A DNA stretch of 62,762 nucleotides from Clostridiales bacterium (GCA_015055905.1 SVHI01000006.1:1-62762); one strand, 5' to 3'. Positions 34,346 to 42,812 are shown, numbered from the stretch's first letter. Notes: generated by a model not told the origin, from the sequence alone. Numbers and translations are program-made.

Positions 34346-35596
34346 ATGAAGAAAATTAACCCTTTTTATGAAGAAAAGGCTGTGCCTGTTGATGGCACAT
34401 TCAAAGAACTAAAGAACTTGTGTTTAAAACCTTATGACAAAGAAACCGCAAGCCCATACACAAAAACAAGAATGATTTTAATGAATGGAACAGAGTTTGA
34501 GGCGAACTGGTTTATGCATCAATTCAATAGGCACTGCAATAACAATGACCTAAGAAGAGAACTTGCGAATGTTCGCAGGCACGAACAGCAACAGCAAAAA
34601 ATGATTGCGAGCCTAAGGCCTATTGACGAAACCGATTTAGAGACAACTATAGCCTATGAACAATTGGCGGTTGACCTTACCGCAATCTTGGCGCGACACG
34701 TGAAAGATGAGAATGTTAAAAGCGCACTCAATTTTGCGTTGCTTGAAGACTTTGACCACCTTTATAGATTTGCAAACCTTTTGGAAATCGAAGAGGGCAA
34801 GTCTGCTAAAGACTTGGTTGGAAAATATACTGAGGTTATGCCAGGCAGACCAACAATTGCTGAACACCGCCACCCATTTGACAGCATCAATAAATTTATC
34901 TGCAATCTTTCAGCGGACCCATTCACGAAACTCACAACAAATATAATAACTGGTGCAGAGCAACAAACAATGAATTATTATATGAACATTGCGAACATTC
35001 ACAAGAGCGAAATGGGCAGAAAACTCTATAGCGAAATTGCAATGATTGAAGAGCAACACGTGACAGAATATGGCAGCCTTTTAGATGCGAACTGCACTTG
35101 GCTTGAAAACTGGGTTATGCACGAATACACCGAATGTTATTTGTATTATTCGTGCTATGCAGATGAAACCGATGAAGACATTAAGGCGGTTTATGAGCAG
35201 ATGTATTATGAAGAATGTGGGCATCTTCAAAAGGCTGCTGAAATGCTTGAAAAATTTGAAGGCAAACAGTGGCAATGCTTATTCCCTTGTGGTGGGGACT
35301 TCCCAGAACTTTTGAGGTTTGAAGGCAATATTGAATATATCCGCGACGTGATTGAAAATACAGTTTGCTATACCAAAAATCGTGAGGGATATATTGAAGT
35401 TAAAGACCTTGATGACAAGGCGGATTTCAAAAAATATAACAGGCAGGTTTGCAAAACGGATAGTCAAGTTCCAAGCCATATGGTAATTATGGAGCATATA
35501 AAAAAGAAAGGTGAAGACTATCGCGTTCAGGTTAAAGAGCACCCAATCAAACTTTTGCAGGATAGGGGTGAAGATAACATTTCTATTGCAAGATAA
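34346..35596 (+). CDS. Ferritin-like diiron-type protein
   Basis: A 416-aa, strongly helical protein with repeated acidic/His pairs placed as metal ligands: YEQLAVDL and LLEDFDHLYRF (about 107-140), TGAEQQTMNYY and IEEQHVTEY (about 200-238), then EYTECYLYY and YYEECGHLQKA (about 255-295). The pattern suggests one or two ferritin/rubrerythrin-like four-helix bundles binding iron. Function could be oxygen or peroxide protection in an anaerobe; this is inference. No rubredoxin-type CxxC pair is seen. GGAGGAA precedes the ATG; it is a single gene with a terminator behind it. Confidence 0.6.
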   Translation: MKKINPFYEEKAVPVDGTFKELKNLCLKPYDKETASPYTKTRMILMNGTEFEANWFMHQFNRHCNNNDLRRELANVRRHEQQQQKMIASLRPIDETDLETTIAYEQLAVDLTAILARHVKDENVKSALNFALLEDFDHLYRFANLLEIEEGKSAKDLVGKYTEVMPGRPTIAEHRHPFDSINKFICNLSADPFTKLTTNIITGAEQQTMNYYMNIANIHKSEMGRKLYSEIAMIEEQHVTEYGSLLDANCTWLENWVMHEYTECYLYYSCYADETDEDIKAVYEQMYYEECGHLQKAAEMLEKFEGKQWQCLFPCGGDFPELLRFEGNIEYIRDVIENTVCYTKNREGYIEVKDLDDKADFKKYNRQVCKTDSQVPSHMVIMEHIKKKGEDYRVQVKEHPIKLLQDRGEDNISIAR

Positions 35597-35620
35597 AAAC
35601 AGGGGATAGCCCCTGTTTTA
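35596..35620. terminator. Bidirectional intrinsic terminator
   Basis: AAAACAGGGG/CCCCTGTTTT stem between convergent genes. Confidence 0.85.
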
Positions 35621-36904
35621 TTTTGTGGTTTCAGCTTCAAGTTTTGCTTGTTCCTTTTCAAGTTTTGCCTTTTCTTTTAGTTGTCTTTCAAATTCTTTTC
35701 TTACGATTCTTTGCTTATACATCATATAGAACTTAAACGGACAAACCGCAATCATTATGAGAAGCAATGTGTTGAAAACGGTTATGCTTTCAAATGATGC
35801 AATCAAGATAAACACCACATAAACTAATGTGCTGACGGTGTATTTGAGGGTATCGATAATCACATTGTGTTCTGCAATAAATTCATATAGTCCCAAGTGC
35901 TTGATGATTGCGTCGCGTTCAGCGTCGCCAAAGTAATCAGAAAAGTAAATTGCGATTGTGAGGAAACAGTTCAAAATAACAAATGTTATTTGGTTTGTGA
36001 AAATCATAAAGATTATGCACGAGATTAATGGAAGTGTTCCAACGGTTAAATAGATTAAAAGTTTGTTTGTTTTTGGTTTTTCTTCGGCTTTTCTATAAAG
36101 AATTAAAAGCCCGATTGTTATGAGTGAGAATACTGATGACAAAATTCCAAGGCTAAGGTTTGTTTTGAAAGCAAAGATTGTGAGAATAATAATAACAACC
36201 TTATAAGTGGTTTTGATTCCCGCCATCAAGCCGTTAAAATAGGTATATTTAACTTTGTTTCTAGCATCAGGGTTTTCTTTTAAGTATTTTAAATACTTTC
36301 TCATTTCAAGTTTTGAGTCGTCTCTCTTTTTGTATTTTATAAAGAGCGAGATAACAAACTGAATTGCGGTCATAATAACGATGTAAATTGCGATTGTTGA
36401 GTATGATGAAACGTCGATAAGCAATCCCAAAACTGTTGGAACTACAATGTTTATGAGGTTGGTTATGATTGTTGTTAAAATGCTGAACTTTTTCATATAA
36501 ATTCTATCAACAAGTTCGTTCTTCATAACGTTGAAACTTGAATAATAGAATGCGTTTGAAATACCACAAATTGCACCAGCCAAAATAATCCAGTGTGCAA
36601 TTATTTCGCCCCAAAGCACAATCGCTATCAAAAAGCAGGTGTTAACAAAAATGCCGATTCTAAGAAAAACTGTTCTATTGCTTCTATCAACAAAATAACT
36701 GTTTATGATGTATACCAAAATGTATGCGATATACTGCGAAATATAAAGCACTGCAACATTAATGAGCCCTGAACCGAAAATATTGTCAGGGTTTAGTGCG
36801 ATAATATGAGATGTTAAGAATGTGCTTGTAAAAAGTTCAAGAACCATTCTTAGCATATGCACGCTAAGCAGCGCGGTTTGATTTCTGTTTAATTCTCTTT
36901 TCAT
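35618..36904 (-). CDS. MFS-like multispanning transporter
   Basis: The 428-aa protein has about twelve hydrophobic helices in two halves, with a charged cytosolic loop near residues 195-215 (KYKKRDDSKLEMRKYLKYLKE) and a highly charged C-terminal tail. The layout is that of a major-facilitator-type transporter; substrate not deducible. ATG 36904 is used because AGAGG precedes it; an upstream in-frame ATG at 36940 lacks a site. Single gene. Confidence 0.65.
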   Translation of the reverse strand: MKRELNRNQTALLSVHMLRMVLELFTSTFLTSHIIALNPDNIFGSGLINVAVLYISQYIAYILVYIINSYFVDRSNRTVFLRIGIFVNTCFLIAIVLWGEIIAHWIILAGAICGISNAFYYSSFNVMKNELVDRIYMKKFSILTTIITNLINIVVPTVLGLLIDVSSYSTIAIYIVIMTAIQFVISLFIKYKKRDDSKLEMRKYLKYLKENPDARNKVKYTYFNGLMAGIKTTYKVVIIILTIFAFKTNLSLGILSSVFSLITIGLLILYRKAEEKPKTNKLLIYLTVGTLPLISCIIFMIFTNQITFVILNCFLTIAIYFSDYFGDAERDAIIKHLGLYEFIAEHNVIIDTLKYTVSTLVYVVFILIASFESITVFNTLLLIMIAVCPFKFYMMYKQRIVRKEFERQLKEKAKLEKEQAKLEAETTK

Positions 36905-36956
36905 AATACCTCTGTGCTCTATTATTATATACCTCTGCAAAAAAACTTGGCAAATA

Positions 36957-36985
36957 AAAAACCTAACATTCCTGGTAGGTTTTTA
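36957..36985 (-). terminator. Intrinsic terminator
   Basis: AAAACCTA/TAGGTTTT hairpin after the ADP-ribosylglycohydrolase gene on the minus strand. Confidence 0.7.
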
Positions 36986-36986
36986 G

Positions 36987-37790
36987 TTAATTTTCACTAG
37001 GCTCTGTGCCAGCCTTGTCCTTTTTAAAATTTTCATAGTCCGCTAAGATTGGCAAAAAGTCAAGTGGCAAGTGTGGCATCATTTGAGCCTTTAGTTTTTC
37101 AGGAACACCAAACATTGCCTCTGCCATACTTCCAACAATACACGCATTTGTGTCTGTGTCGCCACCATAAGAGATTGCTTTCTTAACAGCCTCTTCAAAA
37201 GAGTTTGAAGTGAAGAGAGAATATAAACAAACATCAACAGTGTCTTCGCACTTTGAGTTAAAGTGGTCGATGTTTGGCTCTCTTAGGTCAATATCAAGTT
37301 TTTTGATAATGTCTTCTTTTTTCATTCCGTTTCTAGCGTAAAAGATTATTAGTGAAACGAGTGTTGCCGCCACGACCGCGTCTTCGCTGTTGTGTGAAGG
37401 AATTGTTGCGAGCCTTGCATTTTCAATAACTTCTTGTTCGGTGTTAAACAAAAATCCTACTGGCGAAACTCTCATCATTGCACCATTGCCTGCACTTTTG
37501 CCTTCGCCTTCACCCAAAACCCAGTTTGTGAAACTTGGTGAAAAACTTGTCTTGAAGTATGGCTCAAAGTCAGGGTGATAGTCAATATATTTTTTGCCCC
37601 ACTCGCGAAGTGACTCGCCATAGTTTTTTTTATTTAAAATTGCATCTGCAATCGCAATAGTTAGAACTGAGTCATCGCTAATGAACGAATTAGGTTCAAT
37701 GACATTTTTAACTTCAACGGGTGATACTTTTTTTATTTGCCCAAATTCATAGATTGAGCCAGCGAGGTCGCCGATTATTGCACCGAACAT
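36987..37790 (-). CDS. ADP-ribosylglycohydrolase family protein
   Basis: The 267-aa enzyme has GAIIGDLAGSIYE at the start, FISDDSVLTIAIADAI (about 35-50, the TDD-like metal motif), GNGAMMRVSPVG (about 100), IPSHNSEDAVVAA and YGGDTDTNACIVGSMAEAMFG (about 205-225, the second Asp pair for the dinuclear magnesium site). These define the DraG/ARH family, which removes ADP-ribose from proteins or other targets. No partner ADP-ribosyltransferase is in the window. AAAAGGAG precedes the ATG. Confidence 0.88.
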   Translation of the reverse strand: MFGAIIGDLAGSIYEFGQIKKVSPVEVKNVIEPNSFISDDSVLTIAIADAILNKKNYGESLREWGKKYIDYHPDFEPYFKTSFSPSFTNWVLGEGEGKSAGNGAMMRVSPVGFLFNTEQEVIENARLATIPSHNSEDAVVAATLVSLIIFYARNGMKKEDIIKKLDIDLREPNIDHFNSKCEDTVDVCLYSLFTSNSFEEAVKKAISYGGDTDTNACIVGSMAEAMFGVPEKLKAQMMPHLPLDFLPILADYENFKKDKAGTEPSEN

Positions 37791-37905
37791 AGTGTTTCTC
37801 CTTTTGTTAGATTATTGTAATGCTTTTTTTCAAAAATGGCAACATATAAAATTTTTGTTTGTTAAATTAGTTAAAAATGTTATCATAAGCATATAGAGGT
37901 GAAAT

Positions 37906-38346
37906 ATGTTTGAATTTAGACCTTACAAAGAAACCGATTATGATTTTGTTTATGATGCAAAAAAGATTGGTTACAAAACCTATGTGGAAGAATATTATGG
38001 TCCTTGGAACGACGAGCAACAACACGAGATGTTTGAAAGTTTCTTAAAAGAAAGAAAAGATAAAATTCAAATCATTGTAGTTGGCGGGAATGCAGCGGGC
38101 TTTATTGATGGCGGAACCATTGATGATGAAACTTATGAGCAAGGCAACATTTGTTTGCTTCCTGAGTTTAGAGGAAAGGGAATAGGAAGCCAGATTCTTC
38201 AATGGGTTATTGATGAAAATAAGGGCAAAAACATAAAACTTCGTGTGTTTAAATCAAACCCAGCTGTGAGGCTTTATCAAAGGTTTGGATTTGAAATTGT
38301 TGACGAAACGAAATCACACTACAATATGGTTAGAAAGGCAAAATAA
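37906..38346 (+). CDS. GNAT family N-acetyltransferase
   Basis: The 146-aa GNAT starts FEFRPYKETDYDFVYDAKK and has the acetyl-CoA loop ICLLPEFRGKGIGSQIL (about 84-100, RGKGIG) and the C-terminal LRVFKSNPAVRLYQRFGFEIVDET, both diagnostic. Substrate unknown. AGAGGTG precedes the ATG; it lies alone, divergent from the ADP-ribosylglycohydrolase gene. Confidence 0.88.
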   Translation: MFEFRPYKETDYDFVYDAKKIGYKTYVEEYYGPWNDEQQHEMFESFLKERKDKIQIIVVGGNAAGFIDGGTIDDETYEQGNICLLPEFRGKGIGSQILQWVIDENKGKNIKLRVFKSNPAVRLYQRFGFEIVDETKSHYNMVRKAK

Positions 38347-38374
38347 AAATCACCAATGTCGGTGATTTTTTATT
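38344..38374. terminator. Bidirectional intrinsic terminator
   Basis: AAAATCACC/GGTGATTTT stem with T tract between convergent genes. Confidence 0.88.
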
Positions 38375-39122
38375 TTTTTAAAATAAACGCATAAAGTTTT
38401 CTTTTTAGTTCAATGCCTTTTTTGGTTGTGTGAGATTTAACATATTCTTCAAAAAGAGGCATATCTTTTTCTTCGTCAAAACCACCAAGAATTGGTGTGT
38501 TTGAAAGCAGAAACAAAAGGTCTGCTGGAGATTTATAATATTCAATCTCTTCAAAACGAATAAGTTTGATTTCTTCATAGCCAGCTTCAACACATTCCGC
38601 CATCACTTTTTTGTAGAGTGGCTCAGCGTTATAGTCTTGACCTCTGCCATATAGGTCTTTTAGTTCCTGACAGTCATCAAAAGAAACGTCTTCCGAAACA
38701 AAAGTTCCGCCTTTTTTGAGAACCCTGAAAACTTCTTTCATATTTGCGCCACAATGTCTTGAAACAACAAGGTCAAAAGAGCCATCTTCAAAGTCGAATG
38801 GACCATTGCAATCAAGAATTTTGAGCGAAAACTTATTTTTATTCTTTGGCGAGTTTTCATAATATTTATTTATGTTGTTTTTTGCTTTCTTGAGCATTTC
38901 TGGCTCAAAGTCAGTAACAAAAACCTTTTTTGCGAGTGAATAATAACGAATTGTTTTTTCGCCGCTGCCTGAGCCGATGTCAAGCATAACAGTTTTTGGT
39001 GTAATGTAGCCAACGACAGTTTTGTAATAATCAAAATCGGTTTTGCGAACCACTGAATAGTTCATTTTAGAAAAATTCCAACCGATTTGTTTTCCTGCGT
39101 CGGTGTAGTTAAATTCTTTCAT
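38370..39122 (-). CDS. Class I SAM-dependent methyltransferase
   Basis: The 250-aa protein has motif I MLDIGSGSGEKTIRYYSLA (about 43-61), acidic end of strand 2 at VTDFEPEML, DCNGPFDFEDGSFDLVVSRH (motifs III-IV) and EVFRVLKKGGTFVSEDVSFDD as the post-motif strand, as in UbiE/Coq5-like enzymes. Substrate unknown. ATG 39122 is preferred since AAGGAGAA precedes it; the longer in-frame reading overlaps the ybaK-like gene completely. It starts 16 bp after that gene's stop, so the pair is an operon. Confidence 0.82.
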   Translation of the reverse strand: MKEFNYTDAGKQIGWNFSKMNYSVVRKTDFDYYKTVVGYITPKTVMLDIGSGSGEKTIRYYSLAKKVFVTDFEPEMLKKAKNNINKYYENSPKNKNKFSLKILDCNGPFDFEDGSFDLVVSRHCGANMKEVFRVLKKGGTFVSEDVSFDDCQELKDLYGRGQDYNAEPLYKKVMAECVEAGYEEIKLIRFEEIEYYKSPADLLFLLSNTPILGGFDEEKDMPLFEEYVKSHTTKKGIELKRKLYAFILKK

Positions 39123-39138
39123 ATAGTTCTCCTTAGTT

Positions 39139-39603
39139 TCAGTCTTTGCAAACATCAACCCAGGCGTTGAAGTTTGAGTATTTTTCAAGCTCGGGTATTG
39201 TGAGTTTAATTGCACTATTGCTGCTGCCGCAAGCAGGGAACACAAAGTCAAAGCGTTTGAGTGATTCATCGAGAAACACTTGAACCCCGTCATTAATAGC
39301 AAATGGACAAACCCCGCCAACAGCGTGACCTATTAGCGATTCAGCCTCTTCAAAAGATAACATTTTTGCTTTGAGCCCAAACTGTGATTTGAATTTTGAA
39401 TTGTCAATTCTTGTGTCGCCCGCACAAACAATCATAATAGGGTTTTGTGTTCCAACAAATGTGAGTGATTTTGCAATTCTAGAAGGTTCACAACCGAGTG
39501 CCGCTGCCGCAAGGTCAACGGTGGCGCTAGAAACCTCAAACTCCAAAATTTGTGAGTCCATTCCAAATTGTTTAAAATATTCTCTAACTTTTTCAAAAGC
39601 CAT
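39139..39603 (-). CDS. YbaK/EbsC family aminoacyl-tRNA deacylase-like protein
   Basis: The 154-aa protein fits the YbaK/ProX editing family: SSATVDLAAAALGCEPSRIAKSLTF (about 24-48), the substrate-pocket segment AGDTRIDNSKFKSQFG, and GHAVGGVCPF (about 92-101) with the family's Gly-Gly-x-x-P loop. Such proteins clear mischarged tRNAs. ATG 39603 has GAGGTG upstream. It is one of very few genes here to end in TGA. It leads an operon with the methyltransferase gene. Confidence 0.85.
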   Translation of the reverse strand: MAFEKVREYFKQFGMDSQILEFEVSSATVDLAAAALGCEPSRIAKSLTFVGTQNPIMIVCAGDTRIDNSKFKSQFGLKAKMLSFEEAESLIGHAVGGVCPFAINDGVQVFLDESLKRFDFVFPACGSSNSAIKLTIPELEKYSNFNAWVDVCKD

Positions 39604-39718
39604 TTCGCACCTCAAATTTCATTAGTGACATTATACAATAAACAAGGGGTTACATCAACCTAAAACAATGACTACATAGTGATTTTATAATAAAATTGTG
39701 ATATATGGAGGGAGAAAA

Positions 39719-39829
39719 ATGAACGAGGTAAAAAAATCAGGTTTAGATAAAACAACCGTTAAAGATAAAGAAAAATATATTGCAAATGCAGTTAACAGAG
39801 TTGAAAAGACAGTTCAAAAAACTTTATAA
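39719..39829 (+). CDS. Small 36-aa basic peptide
   Basis: The ATG at 39719 has GGAGGGAG six bases upstream, and a TATAAT -10 lies at 39686-39691. The product is lysine-rich and helical (starts MNEVKKSGLDKTTVKDKEKY), without signal peptide. A strong terminator follows 17 bases after the stop, so it forms its own tiny transcription unit. Ribosome site, promoter and terminator together support a real gene; function unknown. Confidence 0.55.
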   Translation: MNEVKKSGLDKTTVKDKEKYIANAVNRVEKTVQKTL

Positions 39830-39845
39830 GTTAACATAAATTAAT

Positions 39846-39877
39846 AAAAAGACGCGCCTTTAACGCGTCTTTTTTTG
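39846..39877. terminator. Intrinsic terminator
   Basis: AAGACGCG/CGCGTCTT stem with T tract after the 36-aa gene; also usable by the convergent gene. Confidence 0.9.
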
Positions 39878-39886
39878 TTGGTTGTA

Positions 39887-40672
39887 TTAAAGTTCTTTTT
39901 GTTCAGTTTCTTTTGCTGAATCCATAGAAATTAAAGCCCCATCAATAATTAGTTGTTTATAAAGTAGTTCTGTGCATAAATCAGGGTGGGTTCTCTCGGT
40001 TTCTTCGTCAAACTCTTTCATTTTTGCTTCAATATCAATTTTTGAAAAAGCTTTTAAAATAGAAACTATATCTTTGTGTTTATCTTTGTCTAAAGCGGCT
40101 AAAAGTGTTGACATTTTTTCTTCGTCAATTGTGTCAAACCCACGCATTGAAAGCAAACAAAATAATGGGCTGTGCTTGTCACCAATTTTAGCGTGTCCAA
40201 ATTGGAAAGCTGAACAACCAAATATAATTTTTAAAATGTCTTCACCGGTGTATGTTGTTTTATATTCGCCTTCGATTGGGATTTCAAATTCCTTGCCTAA
40301 AAATGTTTGTTTGAATTCATCACTTTTTTCAGTTTTTGAATATCCGAATTCAAAATCCTTTAATTTTAAGTCTTCTGGTAATTCAACAACAGATTGACTT
40401 GTTATTGGGCTAGAAGGATACCAAGGCAATATCATACTACAATCATCTGCAACATAAGCCTCACAAAAACCAGTTAAACCAACTTCTTTTAAAAGGTGAG
40501 ATATGAAGACTGATGAATCTGTTATTCTAAACCAAGAACCATAACTAACAACATCGTGGTATAATTTTTTTGTTTCTTCATCTTCCACAACGTGTTCGGT
40601 TACGCTTTGGTGCATTTTATCTTTCAAATGTGTAAATTTGCTATCTTTTGTAAAAATATATTTCTTTTTCAT
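39887..40672 (-). CDS. Hypothetical 261-aa protein, coupled to a 32-aa ORF
   Basis: A soluble protein I do not recognise, charged and helical toward the C-terminus, with a central segment DILKIIFGCSAFQFGHAKIGDKHSPLFCLLSMRG interrupted by no known motif. There is no signal peptide or membrane helix. Its ATG overlaps the TGA of the 32-aa ORF (ATGA), and AAGGAG lies inside that ORF, so translation of the two is coupled. Upstream on the same strand are two terminators and a leader peptide. Confidence 0.55.
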   Translation of the reverse strand: MKKKYIFTKDSKFTHLKDKMHQSVTEHVVEDEETKKLYHDVVSYGSWFRITDSSVFISHLLKEVGLTGFCEAYVADDCSMILPWYPSSPITSQSVVELPEDLKLKDFEFGYSKTEKSDEFKQTFLGKEFEIPIEGEYKTTYTGEDILKIIFGCSAFQFGHAKIGDKHSPLFCLLSMRGFDTIDEEKMSTLLAALDKDKHKDIVSILKAFSKIDIEAKMKEFDEETERTHPDLCTELLYKQLIIDGALISMDSAKETEQKEL

Positions 40673-40767
40673 AATATTTTCTCCTTAATTTGTGTTTGTT
40701 TTAATTTATCAAATTTAAAATTCATATTATTATCATCTTCGCCCGCAACGGCATTAGTTTTGGCCAT
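40669..40767 (-). CDS. 32-aa small ORF, translationally coupled to the 261-aa gene
   Basis: AAAGGAGG lies five to six bases before the ATG. The product begins MAKTNAVAGEDDNNMNFKFD and ends KEKIL; it ends TGA within the ATGA overlap with the next gene. It could be a secreted-peptide precursor, a small antitoxin-like partner or a coupling ORF; the AVAGEDDNN stretch has a processing-site look but no known export signal. Real translation is likely because the ribosome site is excellent. Confidence 0.55.
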   Translation of the reverse strand: MAKTNAVAGEDDNNMNFKFDKLKQTQIKEKIL

Positions 40768-40805
40768 AGTAAACCTCCTTTTTAGCAAACGAATTTTGCA
40801 TAACG

Positions 40806-40834
40806 AAAAAGCACACTTTCTTTTAAGTGTGCTT
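40806..40834 (-). terminator. Intrinsic terminator inside the leader region
   Basis: AAAAGCACACTT/AAGTGTGCTTTT stem, T tract on both strands, between the leader peptide and the 32-aa ORF. Confidence 0.85.
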
Positions 40835-40866
40835 TTAGTTATTTATTTGGTTACAACAAAATTAAA

Positions 40867-40907
40867 TAAAAAACACACTCTTTTAGTTTCAAGAATGTGT
40901 CGAATTA
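40867..40907 (-). terminator. Second intrinsic terminator inside the leader region
   Basis: On the minus strand ACACATTCTT pairs with AAGAGTGTGT (one G-T pair) and is followed by T6. Confidence 0.75.
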
Positions 40908-40943
40908 TTTTAGTTTAGATTTTTCAACAACAAAAATGAAACT

Positions 40944-41000
40944 CTAAAATATTGAGTTTAAATTATTATTATTGTTGTTATTATTAAAAAGTCTAAACAT
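40944..41000 (-). CDS. 18-aa leader peptide with eight Asn codons
   Basis: AAGGAG lies eight bases before the ATG. The peptide is MFRLF, eight Asn (AAT and AAC codons), then LNSIF and TAG. It sits about 30 bases after a consensus-like promoter and is followed by two terminators before the next gene. It could be an attenuator leader sensing asparagine-tRNA or ribosome pausing, or a short peptide gene of its own. Confidence 0.5.
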   Translation of the reverse strand: MFRLFNNNNNNNNLNSIF

Positions 41001-41029
41001 AAAATTCTCCTTTCATAGACTGCATATTT

Positions 41030-41058
41030 ATTTTACTACAAAGCAATAAAAAAGTCAA
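41030..41058 (-). promoter_or_regulatory. Promoter of the Asn-rich leader
   Basis: On the minus strand TTGACT (41053-41058), 17-bp spacer, TAAAAT (41030-41035). Confidence 0.7.
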
Positions 41059-41167
41059 TACCCAAACCGACAAAAATAGTTATATTAATATAAAAAGAAT
41101 TAAAGTGGATTTGTTGGTTTTTTTGATTGTTGCTTAAAGGTTTAAGTGGCTGCTTTAATTTTGATGG

Positions 41168-41196
41168 TTGACTTTTAAATTCAATAGTGCTATTCT
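41168..41196 (+). promoter_or_regulatory. Promoter of the transaldolase-like gene
   Basis: TTGACT (41168-41173), 17-bp spacer, TATTCT (41191-41196). Confidence 0.65.
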
Positions 41197-41225
41197 AATT
41201 CGAATAATGAAAGGGAGGACATTTT

Positions 41226-41915
41226 ATGGAATTGATGTTTGATAATGCAAACATTGAAACAATCAAAGAGTTTGCGCAAATTTATCCATACGTTGGCGTT
41301 ACCTCAAACCCAACAATCATTAAAAAAGAAGGCAAGATAGACTTTTTTGAGCACTTTAGAAAAATTAGAGAAATCATTGGCAAAGAAAGGTCTTTGCATA
41401 TTCAAGTTGTTTCAACAACTGCAGAAGAAATTATAAAAGAGGCTGAACTTATTACAGAAAAAATTGACAAAGATGTTTATGTTAAAATTCCTGTAACAGA
41501 AGAGGGTCTAAAAGCAATTAAAAACTTGAAGGCAAGAGGTTTCAAAATTACAGCCACTGCAATTTACACAAAAATGCAAGGTCTTGTTGCTATTGCTGCT
41601 GGGGCGGATTATATTGCGCCATATTTTAACCGTATTCAAAGTAGAGGTTCAGACGCGTCTGCAACAGTTGAATGTTTTAAACAAAACATTGATTCTTTTG
41701 GCAAGAAAACAAAAATTTTAGCAGCAAGTTTCCACCACGGTGGACAAGTTATTAAAGCGCTTCAAGCGGGAGCACACGCAGTTACTCTTCAACCAGAACT
41801 TTTGAGAGAAACAATTTGTGTAACACCAAGAAATTATATTGAAGACGCAGTTGATACTTTTGCAAAAGATTGGCAAGAATCTCAAGGTTCAAAAAACATT
41901 CTAGACTGTGAATAA
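41226..41915 (+). CDS. Fructose-6-phosphate aldolase / transaldolase family (FSA/TalC type)
   Basis: The 229-aa protein has the short-transaldolase layout: MFDNANIETIKEF (about 4-16), VGVTSNPTIIKKEG (about 24-37), Schiff-base Lys in VYVKIPVTEEG (Lys about 88), ATAIYTKMQGLVAIAAGADYIAPYFNRI and a late ILAASFHHGGQVIKALQAGAHAVTL. Such enzymes interconvert fructose-6-phosphate with dihydroxyacetone and glyceraldehyde-3-phosphate, or act as transaldolase in the pentose phosphate pathway; which one is not decidable by eye. GGGAGG precedes the ATG; single gene. Confidence 0.85.
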   Translation: MELMFDNANIETIKEFAQIYPYVGVTSNPTIIKKEGKIDFFEHFRKIREIIGKERSLHIQVVSTTAEEIIKEAELITEKIDKDVYVKIPVTEEGLKAIKNLKARGFKITATAIYTKMQGLVAIAAGADYIAPYFNRIQSRGSDASATVECFKQNIDSFGKKTKILAASFHHGGQVIKALQAGAHAVTLQPELLRETICVTPRNYIEDAVDTFAKDWQESQGSKNILDCE

Positions 41916-41922
41916 AAGACAA

Positions 41923-41953
41923 CAAAAAATCAGGGTTCAACCCTGATTTTTTA
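41923..41953. terminator. Bidirectional intrinsic terminator
   Basis: AAATCAGGGTT/AACCCTGATTT stem with T tracts between convergent genes. Confidence 0.9.
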
Positions 41954-41957
41954 TTGT

Positions 41958-42812
41958 TTAAAGCACTGAAATCATTATTGTGCCAAGAACGACCAGTGAG
42001 GCAAACAATAGTTTTTTTGCAACATTCTTTTCTTTAAATATTAAAATGCCTGCCAAGATTGTTACAACTACTTTCATTTTTGATAAAATGCTTATTGTTA
42101 TCATTTGGCTGTTTGGAACGTTGTAGGCTTGAAATAGCATAAAGTCGCCAACAAATAAAAACAAGCCAACAAGGTATATCCAAAAGTTTTTTAGGTCGGT
42201 TTTTTGAATTAAAAACCTTTTATTTTTAATACATTCAATGCAGAAGAAAAGCCACGAGAACACAAACACGAATAGCAAGAACCAAAACTGAACTTGATAA
42301 GGTGTGAGATAGGTGGTTGTGTATTTATCAATGACATTGCTTGAAGTTGTGATTAATGCGGAGCAAAGCAAAAGTGCAAGTTGAAGCATTGTGATTTGAC
42401 CTTTGCTGCCGCGATTCGTTAGGTTGATTGCAGCTACACCTGCGATGATAATGACCGAGCCAATAATTTGCCAAACTCCAGCGGTTTCGTTAAACAGAAC
42501 AATTCCTAAAACAAACGACAGCACTGCTGAAAGCACGTTTGTGACTGTCACAACTGAAAGGTCTGCACTTCTTAAAACCTTTAAAATAATAAACCAACTA
42601 AGCGATAACAAGAATCCTTTTGCTGCTAAAATTAAGACAAATTTTAAAGGTATTTTCATTCCAAAAGGGAGCCAAATTAAACTGAGCAAAAATGAAACTG
42701 ATGTAAAGAGAACCAAAATAACTGACTCAGGACTTTTTTTAACGGCTTGCTTTTTGAATATATTATAAAACCCAATTAGGGTTGCATAGATTAGTGTGAA
42801 AACAATTTCCAT
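41958..42812 (-). CDS. EamA/DMT family transporter
   Basis: The 284-aa protein has ten hydrophobic helices in two homologous halves, the drug/metabolite transporter pattern, with GIVLFNETAGVWQIIGSVIIIAGV (end of half 1) and GILIFKEKNVAKKLLFASLVVLG (end of half 2) as the paired EamA motifs. Substrate unknown. No ribosome site precedes the ATG; instead an extended -10 ends six bases before it, so the mRNA is predicted leaderless. Confidence 0.85.
   Translation of the reverse strand: MEIVFTLIYATLIGFYNIFKKQAVKKSPESVILVLFTSVSFLLSLIWLPFGMKIPLKFVLILAAKGFLLSLSWFIILKVLRSADLSVVTVTNVLSAVLSFVLGIVLFNETAGVWQIIGSVIIIAGVAAINLTNRGSKGQITMLQLALLLCSALITTSSNVIDKYTTTYLTPYQVQFWFLLFVFVFSWLFFCIECIKNKRFLIQKTDLKNFWIYLVGLFLFVGDFMLFQAYNVPNSQMITISILSKMKVVVTILAGILIFKEKNVAKKLLFASLVVLGTIMISVL

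Noticed and set aside
38370..39320. Longer start (39320) for the methyltransferase
   Set aside because: It would overlap the ybaK-like gene by about 180 bases; ATG 39122 has AAGGAGAA and begins in front of the conserved fold.
40955..40998. AAT/AAC repeat as a microsatellite or start of a CRISPR-like array
   Set aside because: It is a single short run explained as Asn codons of a leader ORF; there are no spacer-repeat units anywhere in the window.
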